Assembly (NCBI RefSeq): GCF_001279725.1
Contig: NZ_LGDE01000079.1
Coordinates: 1-64,000, forward strand
DNA length: 64,000 nucleotides
Direction: 5' to 3'
Source of the DNA: Streptomyces sp. WM4235
Lineage (GTDB): Bacteria > Actinomycetota > Actinomycetes > Streptomycetales > Streptomycetaceae
Part shown: positions 45,022 to 53,282 of the stretch, piece after piece
Layout: every line of letters starts with the position of its first letter
Numbering within the stretch: position 1 is the stretch's first letter
The notes under the pieces: model-generated
Databases searched by the model: none
What the model was told of the DNA's origin: nothing
Seen by the model: the letters and a program-made list of their open reading frames with translations, nothing else
Position numbers and translations under genes: made by a program

Positions 45022-45849
45022 ATGGAGCACGGAGGCGGGGAACACAAGGGGCTCGACCCGTACGGCTGTTTCGTACGCGAGGGCTCGCTCAGCCGCGTCC
45101 GGGCGGAGTTCGCGCCGGTCGTCGCGGCCGCGCGCGAGCGGATCCCCGAGGCGTACGGCCGGCGGCTGCACAGCGCCTACCTGTACGGGTCCGTGCCGCG
45201 CGGGACGGCCCGGCCCGGGAAGTCCGACCTCGACCTGCTGCTCGCCCTGCACCGGGAGCCCGGCGCCGAGGACCGGGACACCGCGGAGGTGCTCGGCCGG
45301 GGTCTCGACGAGGACTTCCCGCAGATCGACGGGGTCGGTGTCCTGCTGTACGGCAAGGACACCCTGCTGAGCGAGCCGGAACGGTACGACCTCGGCTGGT
45401 TCCTCGCCTGCCTGTGCACCCCGCTGCTCGGCGCCGACCTGGCCGAGCACCTGCCCCGCTACCGGCCCGACGGGGTCCTCGCCCGGGAGACCAACGGCGG
45501 GCTGGCGGGCCTGCTCCCCGGCTGGCGGTCCAGGATCCGGGAGGCCTCGACCCCGGAGGAGTACCGGCGGCTGAGCCGGTCCTTCGCCCGCCATCTGGTG
45601 CGGACCGGCCTCATGCTGGTCATGCCCCGCTGGGGTGGCTGGACCAGCGACCTCGTGGAGTCCGCGGAGATCTTCGGCCGCTACTACCCGGGGCGCCGCG
45701 CGGCGCAGATGCGGGCCGCGGCGGCGGTGGCGCTGGAACCGGTCGGGGACCCGGGGGTCCTGTCGACCTATGTCGACGACCTGGGGCCGTGGCTCGCGGA
45801 CGAGTACACCGCCCGGCACGGGACGAGGACGCCGCGCCCGACTGGCTGA
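45022..45849 (+). CDS. nucleotidyltransferase-domain protein (aminoglycoside adenylyltransferase-like)
   Basis: A 275-residue protein. The first half contains the minimal nucleotidyltransferase signature YLYGSVPRGTARPGKSDLDLL (about 54-74), with the GS motif and the two metal-binding Asp of SDLDL. The second half is helical, as in the family that includes aminoglycoside adenylyltransferases and MNT antitoxins. No HEPN partner is adjacent, so a toxin-antitoxin role is not supported. ATG at 45022 is preferred because CAGAGT lies seven bases upstream; GTG at 45013 is possible. Confidence 0.8.
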   Translation: MEHGGGEHKGLDPYGCFVREGSLSRVRAEFAPVVAAARERIPEAYGRRLHSAYLYGSVPRGTARPGKSDLDLLLALHREPGAEDRDTAEVLGRGLDEDFPQIDGVGVLLYGKDTLLSEPERYDLGWFLACLCTPLLGADLAEHLPRYRPDGVLARETNGGLAGLLPGWRSRIREASTPEEYRRLSRSFARHLVRTGLMLVMPRWGGWTSDLVESAEIFGRYYPGRRAAQMRAAAAVALEPVGDPGVLSTYVDDLGPWLADEYTARHGTRTPRPTG

Positions 45850-45906
45850 TCGGCGGACGCCGGTGGGCCGATCGGCGTACGCCGGTGGGCGCCGGTGGAC
45901 TGCGCG

Positions 45907-46203
45907 TCAGGCCGGCTGATCGGTCAGCGCCTCGACCGCCTGCTTGGCCTCCAGCAGACCGGAGCCGGTGACGCGCCGGTGGACGCGGATCGCCTCGACC
46001 TGGCGCCCGGCGCGCACCAGGGCCCGTACCTCGTCCAGCCCGACCGGCTCCGGCTCCTCGATCCCGAAGTGGTCCAGGACCAGGCCCAGACGGCGTTCCA
46101 GGCCGTCGGCCCGGCGTTCGAGTGCCTTCATCCGCAGTGTGACCGTCGAGGTGATCCACGCGGCCGCGGCGATCAGCGCGAGCAGCAGGAACAGCGTGTT
46201 CAT
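45907..46203 (-). CDS. membrane-anchored ribosomal L7/L12 C-terminal-like protein
   Basis: A 98-residue protein: one N-terminal membrane helix (MNTLFLLLALIAAAAWI), a short coiled segment (MKALERRADGLERRLGLVL), then a 45-residue domain (VGLDEVRALVRAGRQVEAIR and VTGSGLLEAKQAVEAL) that resembles the factor-binding C-terminal domain of ribosomal L7/L12. The role is unknown. It may offer a docking surface at the membrane. GGGGGA lies five bases before ATG, and the start overlaps the upstream metallo-beta-lactamase gene stop (ATGA). Confidence 0.75.
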   Translation of the reverse strand: MNTLFLLLALIAAAAWITSTVTLRMKALERRADGLERRLGLVLDHFGIEEPEPVGLDEVRALVRAGRQVEAIRVHRRVTGSGLLEAKQAVEALTDQPA

Positions 46204-47045
46204 TCGGGTCCCCCAGAGATCAGTCCGTGATCTTGAAGGTACTCCAACTGCGCTCGAACGGACCATTCCGCGGCGGGCCACAGGGACGGATCCACGTCCG
46301 CGTAGACCCGGGCCACGACCGCCTCGGGAGTGCGGAAACCGTTCTCCACGGCCGTCTCGACCTGCGCGAGGCGATGCGCCCGGTGCGCCAGGTAGAACTC
46401 CACCGCGCCCTGCGCGTCGTCCAGTACCGGACCGTGGCCGGGGAGCACGGTGTGGACCCCGTCGTCGACGGCGAGCGAGCGCAGCCTGCGCAGCGAGTCC
46501 AGGTAGTCGCCGAGCCGCCCGTCGGGGTGCGCGACGACGGTCGTGCCCCGGCCCAGGATGGTGTCGCCGGTCAGGACGGCACGGTCGGCGGGCAGGTGGA
46601 AGCAGAGCGAGTCCGAGGTGTGGCCCGGGGTCGGGACCACGCGCAGCTCCAGACCGCCGAGTCGGATCACGTCCCCGGCGGCGAGCCCCTCGTCGCCCAG
46701 CCGCAGCGCGGGGTCGAGCGCCCGCACCTTCGTGCCGGTCAGCTCCGCGAACCGGCCCGCGCCCTCGGCGTGGTCGGGGTGGCCGTGGGTGAGCAGGGTC
46801 AGCGCGACCCGCTTGCCGGCCTTCTCGGCGACGTCGACGACCGCCTTCAGGTGCGCCTCGTCCAGCGGGCCCGGGTCGATGACGACGGCGAGGTCGGAGT
46901 CCGGTTCGGAGACGAGCCAGGTGTTGGTGCCGTCCAGGGTCATGGCGGACGGGTTGGGGGCCAGGATGTTGACCGCCCGGGCGGTCGCGGGGCCGGAGAC
47001 CACCATTCCGCGAGGCTGGCCGGGCAGTGCGGCGGCGTCGGTCAT
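46200..47045 (-). CDS. metallo-beta-lactamase fold hydrolase
   Basis: A 281-residue hydrolase with the full metal site: LTHGHPDHAEG (about 86-96), the third His in TPGHTSD (about 140), the bridging Asp in LTGDTILG (about 160), and GHGP (about 210). It resembles the LACTB2/glyoxalase II-like group. The substrate could be a thioester or nucleic acid. It overlaps both neighbours by four bases, so it is translated together with the NUDIX and the L7/L12-like proteins. Confidence 0.9.
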   Translation of the reverse strand: MTDAAALPGQPRGMVVSGPATARAVNILAPNPSAMTLDGTNTWLVSEPDSDLAVVIDPGPLDEAHLKAVVDVAEKAGKRVALTLLTHGHPDHAEGAGRFAELTGTKVRALDPALRLGDEGLAAGDVIRLGGLELRVVPTPGHTSDSLCFHLPADRAVLTGDTILGRGTTVVAHPDGRLGDYLDSLRRLRSLAVDDGVHTVLPGHGPVLDDAQGAVEFYLAHRAHRLAQVETAVENGFRTPEAVVARVYADVDPSLWPAAEWSVRAQLEYLQDHGLISGGPE

Positions 47046-47968
47046 GCGGTGGCTCCTCCGGGGTTTCCGGGTCGGACGCGCTTGGTGAACTCGTCGTGGC
47101 CGGGCCAGCTGAGCACCAGCTCGCCGTTCTCCAGGGTGGCCTGCGCGAGCACCGGGGTGAGGTCCTGACCCGCGGCGGCCGCGAGGGCGTGCGCTGGGCT
47201 GTCGTAGGGCTCCAGGGAGCGCAGGGTGGAGATCGTCGGCGGCATCATGAGCAGCTCGCCCTTGTCGTAGCCGGCGGCGGCGTCGGCGGGCCGGATCCAG
47301 ACGGTCCGGTCGGCCTCGGTCGAGGCGTTGCGGGTGCGCTGGCCCTCGGGGAGCGCGGCGACGAAGAACCAGGTGTCGTAGCGACGGGGCTCGAACTCCG
47401 GGGTGATCCACCGGGCCCACGCGCCGAGCAGGTCGGACCGCAGGAGGAGGCCCCGGCGGCCGAGGAACTCGGCGAAGGACAGCTCGCGGGCCACCAGGGC
47501 CAGCCGGTCGGCCTCCCAGTCGTCGGCCGTGGTGTCGCCGACGACGCTGTCCGGGGTCTCGCCCGCCAGCAGGACTCCGGCCTCCTCGAACGTCTCGCGT
47601 ACCGCGCCGCAGACGATCGCCTGGGCGGTACGGGGGTCCGTGCCCAGCCGCGCCGACCAGTCCGCGAGGCTCGGCCCGGCCCAGCCGACGAGGTGCTCCT
47701 CGTCGCGGGGGTCCACCCCGCCACCGGGGTAGGCGTACGCCCCGCCCGCGAAGGCCATCGAGGTGCGGCGGCGGAGCATGTGCACGGCGGGGCCGCCGTC
47801 GGTGTCCCGCAGCAGCATCACCGTGGCCGCGCGCTTGGGCGCCACGGGCGTGAGGGCGCCGTCCGCGAGCGCGCGGATGCGGTCGGGCCACTCGGGCGGG
47901 TACCACTGGCCTCCGGCGGGGGTGGGGCCGGTGGGGGTGTTCTGCTGTCCGTGCTCACCGTTCGGCAT
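47042..47968 (-). CDS. NUDIX hydrolase, NUDT19-like
   Basis: A 308-residue protein with an interrupted Nudix box: AYPGGGVDPRDE (about 78-90), then after an insertion of about 30 residues CGAVRETFEEAGVLL (about 118-133). This insertion is typical of the NUDT19/RP2-like group that hydrolyses CoA esters or nucleotide conjugates. No ribosome site is seen; TAGCAT lies six bases before ATG, suggesting a leaderless mRNA. First gene of the three-gene operon. Confidence 0.85.
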   Translation of the reverse strand: MPNGEHGQQNTPTGPTPAGGQWYPPEWPDRIRALADGALTPVAPKRAATVMLLRDTDGGPAVHMLRRRTSMAFAGGAYAYPGGGVDPRDEEHLVGWAGPSLADWSARLGTDPRTAQAIVCGAVRETFEEAGVLLAGETPDSVVGDTTADDWEADRLALVARELSFAEFLGRRGLLLRSDLLGAWARWITPEFEPRRYDTWFFVAALPEGQRTRNASTEADRTVWIRPADAAAGYDKGELLMMPPTISTLRSLEPYDSPAHALAAAAGQDLTPVLAQATLENGELVLSWPGHDEFTKRVRPGNPGGATA

Positions 47969-48043
47969 GGCGGGATGCTACGGGGATCCGGCCCGATGTT
48001 CGAGAGCCGCCGCCCGTGCCCGGGCCTCGGGGTCGGCGTGCGG

Positions 48044-48074
48044 GTGGCGGGGCTCCGTCGCGGAGCCCCGCCAC
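48044..48074 (-). terminator. terminator of the RidA gene
   Basis: A perfect 14-pair stem (GTGGCGGGGCTCCG with complement) around TCG, 10 bases beyond the minus-strand stop of the RidA gene. Confidence 0.85.
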
Positions 48075-48083
48075 GCGAAGGGA

Positions 48084-48557
48084 TCAGGCGTCGGGGGTGA
48101 GCTCGACCTGGATCTCGACCTCGACCGGCGCGTCCAGCGGCAGGACCGCCACACCGACGGCGCTGCGGGCGTGCACGCCCTTGTCGCCGAGGACGGCGCC
48201 GAGCAGCTCGCTCGCACCGTTCAGCACGCCCGGCTGGGCGGTGAAGTCGGGCGCCGAGGCGATGAAACCGACGACCTTGACGACGCGCGCGATCTTGTCG
48301 AGGTCACCGACCACCGACTTGACGGCGGCCAGGGCGTTCAGCGCGCACGTGGCGGCCAGTTCCTTGGCCTGCTCCGCCGAGACCTCGGCACCGACCTTGC
48401 CGGTGACCGGCAGGCTGCCCTTGACCATCGGGAGCTGGCCCGCGGTGTACACGTACACGCCCGATCGGACCGCCGGCTGGTAGGTGGCCAGCGGCGGCAC
48501 GACCTCGGGCAGGATCAGGCCGAGCTCGGCCAGCCTCGCGTCGACGATCCCGCTCAT
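48084..48557 (-). CDS. RidA/YjgF family protein
   Basis: A 157-residue member of the longer RidA subfamily (LILPEVVPPLATYQPAV start, YTAGQLPMVKG, CALNALAAVKSVVGDL). The typical substrate-contact arginine is near HARSAVGVAVLPL (about 130). RidA proteins hydrolyse reactive enamines and imines released by PLP enzymes; the longer group is less well studied. It overlaps the upstream small gene by four bases. Confidence 0.88.
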   Translation of the reverse strand: MSGIVDARLAELGLILPEVVPPLATYQPAVRSGVYVYTAGQLPMVKGSLPVTGKVGAEVSAEQAKELAATCALNALAAVKSVVGDLDKIARVVKVVGFIASAPDFTAQPGVLNGASELLGAVLGDKGVHARSAVGVAVLPLDAPVEVEIQVELTPDA

Positions 48558-48718
48558 GCCGACTTCTCCCGCTTCAGGTAGGCCACGAGCTGCTCGGGGT
48601 TGTTCGGCCCGGGCACGACCTGGACGAGCTCCCAGCCGTCCTCGCCCCAGGTGTCCAGGATCTGCTTGGTGGCGTGGACCAGCAGCGGGACGGTCGCGTA
48701 TTCGAACTTCTTGGTCAT
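48554..48718 (-). CDS. DUF4177-like small protein
   Basis: A 54-residue protein, MTKKFEYATVPLLVHATKQ then WGEDGWELVQVVPG, the pattern of DUF4177 (a small beta-alpha-beta domain with GWELV). Function unknown. It is coupled to RidA by a four-base overlap. TACGCT lies seven bases before ATG and no ribosome site is present, so the mRNA is probably leaderless. Confidence 0.8.
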   Translation of the reverse strand: MTKKFEYATVPLLVHATKQILDTWGEDGWELVQVVPGPNNPEQLVAYLKREKSA

Positions 48719-48803
48719 GGGAGCGAGCGTAGTGCCTGTCGCGCGGGGCTCACGCGCGCCCCGGAACGCGCGTGGTCCCACCCCCCTCGTCCGTCCGTCG
48801 CGA

Positions 48804-49706
48804 CTACCGGCCGGCCGCCCGAAGTGCGGGCGCCGACGACCCGCCCGCCACACCCACCACACCCGCCCCGTCGTGGGCGTCCGGGGCGTCCCCCTGCAGG
48901 GCGACGGCCTTGGCCAAGGCTTGGGCGAGGTCGTCGGCGGCCGTGCACGCGGCCGCCAGCTGGAGCAGGAGGGCGAGCGTCTGGCGGCCGAGGGCCTCCT
49001 CGACCAGCGGCGGCTGGCGGGCCCACTCGGCACGGAAGACCGCGCGGAGCCGCTCCACCTCGGCTTCGATCCCCCGCCTGCGACCGGCTCGTTTGAGGGC
49101 CGCGGTGATCTGGGTCCGGGTCAGCCGGGCGGCCCTGGCCGGGGTCGGGGCCGCCTTGAGGAGTTCGCGCGCCTCGGGACGGAAGATCCCGTTCGGGCCG
49201 TGCGCGGCGGCGGCCAGGGCGGCGGGGTAGTACTCGCGCAGCAGGGACCGGAGCTGATGGGAGATCTGCTGGCGGTGCCAGGTCGCGTCCTGCTGTGCGC
49301 GGGCGAGGACGGTGACGGCGCGGGCCGGCTCGGAGTCCGTCGACAGCGGTTGGAGGGTGTGCATGTCGGTGCGCAGGATGTGCGCCAGCACCAGGGCGTC
49401 GCCGTGGTCGGACTTCTCGTGGGCGACCGTGTGTCGGGTGCGGTGACGGGCGGCTGCCGTCGGATCGATGACGAAGACCTGCCGCGCGCCGGTCCGCAGC
49501 ACGGCGACGAGCAGGCCCCGGGAGGTCTCGATGGCGACCGGGATCGGGGCGTCCCTGGTGTCTCCGTACTCGGCGAGCAGGTGTAGCAGGCGCTGGTAAC
49601 CGGCCGCGTCGTCGGTGATGCGGCGTGCGGCCAGGAGCCGGCCGTCGGCATCGACGAGGGCGATGTCGTGGGTCTTGTCCGCCCAGTCGATTCCGCAGTA
49701 GATCAA
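48804..49706 (-). mobile_element. truncated IS110-family transposase
   Basis: A 300-residue protein. The N-terminal RuvC-like DEDD domain is complete: first Asp in YCGIDWADKTHD (about 5), Glu in VAIETSRG (about 60), and the Asp pair in EKSDHGDAL (about 100-105). The long helical linker follows. After about residue 270 the sequence turns to Asp/Ala/Gly filler (GDAPDAHDGAGVVGVAGG), and the C-terminal Tnp20 domain with its catalytic serine is missing; a full protein has about 400 residues. The start is TTG at 49706 with GGGAGGGA five bases before it. The element has lost its right part and should not transpose by itself. Confidence 0.85.
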
Positions 49707-50022
49707 GGTGTTCCCTCCCCGGGATCGCAGGTGTTCGCGCTGGTCACGAGCAGGTGCGGGCCGCGCGGCACGCTCGCTCCGGACGTCGGTGCACGGAACC
49801 CGGAGGGCTCGGGCGCATCGAGGGACCAGCGTGCGGGCGGGCTCGCGCCACCACTCCAACGAGTGATCAAGGTGTGTGGTGGTGACGTCCAGGAGGACGC
49901 CCGTCACGACCGCTCCGTTGCGATGCCCGAGGCCCGGCCGTAACGGACCTCACGGCGCGAACGCACCGACGAGGCCACCCGGCACCCCCGCACGCGGGCC
50001 GGAGGAATTAGGCTCGGACGCT
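49707..50022. other. upstream region of the IS110-like gene, candidate left end
   Basis: 316 bases without a supported gene. In the IS110 group (as opposed to IS1111) the structured bridge RNA is encoded in a long non-coding left end before the transposase, which is where this stretch lies. It may also contain the promoter of the divergent ArsA-like gene (TAGGCT at 50009). I could not assign the element boundary. Confidence 0.3.
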
Positions 50023-51009
50023 GTGAGCAGGCTCCAGGTGGTCAGCGGCAAGGGCGGCACCGGCAAGACCACGGTCGCCGCGGCACTCGCGCTCGCCCTC
50101 GCACGCGAGGGCAGGCGGACTCTTCTCGTGGAGGTCGAGGGCAGGCAAGGCATCGCGCAGCTCTTCGGCGCGGAGGCGCTCCCGTACGAGGAGCGGAAGA
50201 TCGCGGTCGCACCCGGCAGGGGCGGTGGCGAGGTGTACGCGCTCGCCATCGACGCCGAACGCGCGCTGCTGGACTACCTCCAGATGTTCTACAAACTCGG
50301 TTCGGCCGGCCGCGCCCTGAAGAAGCTGGGCGCGATCGACTTCGCGACGACCATCGCGCCGGGCCTGCGCGACGTCCTGCTGACGGGCAAGGCCTGCGAG
50401 GCGGTCCGGCGCAAGGACAAAACCGGACGGTTCGTCTACGACCACGTGATCATGGACGCCCCGCCGACCGGACGCATCACCCGCTTCCTGAACGTCAACG
50501 ACGAGGTGGCGGGGCTGGCCCGGTTCGGGCCGATCCACAACCAGGCGCAGGCCGTCATGAAGGTGCTCAAGTCACCGGACACGGCGGTCCACCTGGTCAC
50601 CCTCCTGGAGGAGATGCCCGTCCAGGAGACCGCGGACGGCATCGCGGAACTGGTCGCGGCGGGCCTCCCGGTCGGCAGGGTCGTCGTGAACATGGTCCGA
50701 CCGCACCACCTGGACGAGGACACCCTGCGCGCGGCGGCCGGCGAGCACCGGGCCGACGTGGCGAAGGCCTTGTCCCGGGCCGGCCTGGGCGGCGCGCGGC
50801 GCGGCGGACTGGCCGAGCGGCTGGTGGACCCTCTGCTCATGCAGGCCGCCGAGCACGCGAGCCGGGTGCAGCTGGAGCGCGAGCAGCGCACCGTACTGGA
50901 GGGGCTGCCCGTGCCGACGTACGAACTCCCCCTGCTCGGCGGGGGGATGGACCTGGCCGGGCTCTACGAGCTGGCGACGGAGCTGCGGAAGCAGGCGGGC
51001 GACGAATGA
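50023..51009 (+). CDS. ArsA/Get3-like ATPase, first of a pair
   Basis: A 328-residue P-loop ATPase. It begins SRLQVVSGKGGTGKTTVA, the deviant Walker A of the ArsA/Get3 group, with the switch region in EVEGRQGIAQLF (about 35-46) and the Walker B-type VIMDAPPTGRITRFL (about 143-157). No arsenic genes are near. Actinomycetes encode two such proteins in tandem next to wblA; their role is unknown. GTG at 50023 has TAGGCT eight bases upstream and a distant GGAGGA. The stop overlaps the next start (ATGA). Confidence 0.88.
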   Translation: MSRLQVVSGKGGTGKTTVAAALALALAREGRRTLLVEVEGRQGIAQLFGAEALPYEERKIAVAPGRGGGEVYALAIDAERALLDYLQMFYKLGSAGRALKKLGAIDFATTIAPGLRDVLLTGKACEAVRRKDKTGRFVYDHVIMDAPPTGRITRFLNVNDEVAGLARFGPIHNQAQAVMKVLKSPDTAVHLVTLLEEMPVQETADGIAELVAAGLPVGRVVVNMVRPHHLDEDTLRAAAGEHRADVAKALSRAGLGGARRGGLAERLVDPLLMQAAEHASRVQLEREQRTVLEGLPVPTYELPLLGGGMDLAGLYELATELRKQAGDE

Positions 51010-52490
51010 GCGAGGCCATGGGCGCGAGCACGGGCATGAACACTCCGCCGCCACTGGCGGTCGACGCACTGCTGGACGATCCGAAGACCCGCATCATCGT
51101 GTGCTGCGGCGCGGGCGGGGTCGGCAAGACCACCACGGCCGCGGCGCTGGGCGTGCGGGCGGCGGAGCGCGGCCGGAAGGTCGTCGTGCTCACCATCGAC
51201 CCGGCGCGCAGGCTGGCCCAGTCGATGGGCATCGACTCGCTGGACAACACCCCGCGCCGCGTCAAGGGCGTGGGCACCGGCGACGACGGCGGGGACGGGG
51301 ACGGCGGCGATGGCGGCGAACTGCACGCCATGATGCTGGACATGAAGCGGACCTTCGACGAGATCGTCGAGGCGCACGCGGACGGCGAGCGGGCCCAGGC
51401 CATCCTGGCGAACCCCTTCTACCAGTCCCTGTCAGCCGGTTTCGCCGGCACGCAGGAGTACATGGCGATGGAGAAGTTGGGCCAGCTGCGGGCCAAGGAC
51501 GACTGGGACCTGATCGTCGTCGACACCCCGCCGAGCCGGTCCGCGCTGGACTTCCTGGACGCGCCGAAGCGCCTGGGGTCCTTCCTCGACGGGAGGTTCA
51601 TCCGGGTCCTGATGGCTCCGGCGAAGGTCGGCGGCCGGGCCGGGATGAAGTTCTTGAATGTCGGCATGTCGATGATGACGGGCACGCTGAGCAAACTGAT
51701 GGGTGCCTCGCTCCTCAAGGACGTGCAGACCTTCGTGGCCGCGATGGACACGATGTTCGGCGGCTTCCGCACCCGCGCGGACGCCACCTTCCGGCTGCTC
51801 CAGGCCCCCGGTACGGCCTTCCTCGTGGTCGCCGCGCCCGAACCCGACGCCCTGCGCGAGGCCGCGTACTTCGTGGAGCGGTTGGCGGCGGACCGCATGC
51901 CGCTGGCCGGCCTGGTGCTGAACCGGGTGCACGTGAGCGGAGCCGACCGGCTGTCCGCGGAGCGGGCGTTGGCCGCCGCAGAGAATCTTGAAGACGGCGG
52001 CATTGTCGATCAGGAGTCCGGGAAAGCTGGACTTCGTGACGCGGCCGCGGAGGCCGCCGCCCCCGCCCCGGGGGCTCTCGAAACCGGCTCCCCCAGCGCC
52101 GGCACGACCGAGCACGGCACGGCCCGGCACACGACCGACGAGCACGGCACGGACCGACCCACGACGCACCAGGACGGCACGGACAGGCACGATCCGAACC
52201 GGCACGGCATTGACCGGGACGCCGCCGTCACACCCGACGCCGATGGCGAAGGCGAAGGCAACGACGATGACGACGCCGACGTGGACGCGATCACGGCAGG
52301 ACTGCTGCGCCTGCACGCCGAGCGGATGCAGGTGATCGCGCGCGAACGACGCACGCACGATCGTTTCACCTCGCTGCACCCCGAGGTGGCGGTGGCCGAA
52401 GTGGCCGCCCTGCCCGGCGATGTACACGACCTCGCCGGGCTGCGGGCCATCGGAGAGCGGCTCGCGGCCGGGGTTCCGGCCGGAGCGTAG
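51006..52490 (+). CDS. ArsA/Get3-like ATPase, second of a pair, with a His/Asp/Thr-rich insertion
   Basis: A 494-residue protein. Walker A is CGAGGVGKTTT (about 35-45), switch I is TIDPARRLAQSMG (about 63-75), and switch II is VVDTPPSRSALDFLD (about 170-184). After about residue 335 a low-complexity stretch (repeats of HGTDR/HDPNRHGIDRD, then EGEGNDDDDADVDA, to about 430) splits the C-terminal helices, which resume at TAGLLRLHAERMQ. Similar proteins often have a variable linker here, but this one is long and rich in His and Asp. It is coupled to the first ATPase. Confidence 0.88.
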   Translation: MSEAMGASTGMNTPPPLAVDALLDDPKTRIIVCCGAGGVGKTTTAAALGVRAAERGRKVVVLTIDPARRLAQSMGIDSLDNTPRRVKGVGTGDDGGDGDGGDGGELHAMMLDMKRTFDEIVEAHADGERAQAILANPFYQSLSAGFAGTQEYMAMEKLGQLRAKDDWDLIVVDTPPSRSALDFLDAPKRLGSFLDGRFIRVLMAPAKVGGRAGMKFLNVGMSMMTGTLSKLMGASLLKDVQTFVAAMDTMFGGFRTRADATFRLLQAPGTAFLVVAAPEPDALREAAYFVERLAADRMPLAGLVLNRVHVSGADRLSAERALAAAENLEDGGIVDQESGKAGLRDAAAEAAAPAPGALETGSPSAGTTEHGTARHTTDEHGTDRPTTHQDGTDRHDPNRHGIDRDAAVTPDADGEGEGNDDDDADVDAITAGLLRLHAERMQVIARERRTHDRFTSLHPEVAVAEVAALPGDVHDLAGLRAIGERLAAGVPAGA

Positions 52491-52545
52491 GCGTTTCGTA
52501 CGCGACTCCCCGGGGGAAGTCCGTGCGCGGGACCGACCGGGTGAT

Positions 52546-52896
52546 CTACCCGGCAGCCGCGTACGTCTCGTACGGAACGTCGATCTCCGCGTCGACATCC
52601 ATGGTGAGGATGCCCGTACTGCGCTCGTATTCCGTACGAGCGGTTTCGAGCAGCCGTCGCCACGAGGTGACGGTGGGACGCCGGCGCAACAGTGCGCGTC
52701 GTTCCCGCTCGGTCATTCCGCCCCATACTCCGAACTCGACACGATTGTCGAGCGCGTCGGCCAGGCACTCGGTCCGCACCGGACATCCGGTGCACACCGC
52801 CTTGGCCCTGTTCTGTGCCGCTCCTTGAACAAACAGTTCATCCGGATCGGTAGTGCGGCAGGCTGCCTGCGCACTCCAGTCGGTAACCCAGCCCAT
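52546..52896 (-). CDS. wblA: WhiB-family regulator WblA
   Basis: A 116-residue iron-sulfur regulator. The four cluster cysteines occur in QAACRTT and VCTGCPVRTEC (C-x2-C-x5-C), followed by the GVWGG turn and a basic RRALLRRRP segment for DNA binding. The core matches S. coelicolor WblA closely; the C-terminal 25 residues vary. WblA promotes the switch from vegetative growth to aerial development and represses antibiotic synthesis. ATG at 52896 has GGGAGAGGA upstream; an N-terminal extension from 52953 is possible. Convergent with the ArsA pair and divergent from the penicillin-binding protein gene. Confidence 0.95.
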   Translation of the reverse strand: MGWVTDWSAQAACRTTDPDELFVQGAAQNRAKAVCTGCPVRTECLADALDNRVEFGVWGGMTERERRALLRRRPTVTSWRRLLETARTEYERSTGILTMDVDAEIDVPYETYAAAG

Positions 52897-53282
52897 CCCG
52901 GCGCCGTCCTCTCCCGAATCGAGGCTCCCCCACGGCGGTAGCGGCATATTCACCGCTGCCAGTTGAGGACGTTACGGAAGGTGGGCACAGTGCAACACCC
53001 CCGTCGGGCCCAATCTTGAATGGTCCGAACGGACTATGGGTAAGCGGCAGATCACCCGACGGAGTGATCGCACGACATGCCCGACCATTCCGGCGATCCG
53101 GGTGAAATCGGCGGCGGACCATCAGAGCGAACGGCGGGATTCGGACATCTGTCCACCCCATTCGGGAAGGGTGAAATTCAAGCCGAAGGGTTGATGTCAC
53201 GCCGCACTGCTGTGACAGTTGGGGACAGCTTAGGCCAAGGCATTCGCGCGTGTCCGGCGAATGAGAACGTAGGCTGCCCTCC
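52897..53282. promoter_or_regulatory. divergent wblA / penicillin-binding protein control region
   Basis: 386 bases without a gene. GC is lower than in flanking genes around 52990-53260. TAGGCT at 53270-53275, seven bases before the penicillin-binding protein ATG, is the likely -10 box. The wblA promoter should lie near 52930-53050, but I cannot fix operators by eye. Confidence 0.5.

Noticed and set aside
45022..46203. MNT-HEPN toxin-antitoxin pair
   Set aside because: The nucleotidyltransferase is long, and the neighbouring small gene is an L7/L12-like membrane protein on the other strand, not a HEPN protein.
50023..52490. Arsenic resistance operon
   Set aside because: The two ATPases resemble ArsA/Get3, but there is no ArsB, ArsR or ArsC, and the location next to wblA is a conserved core position.
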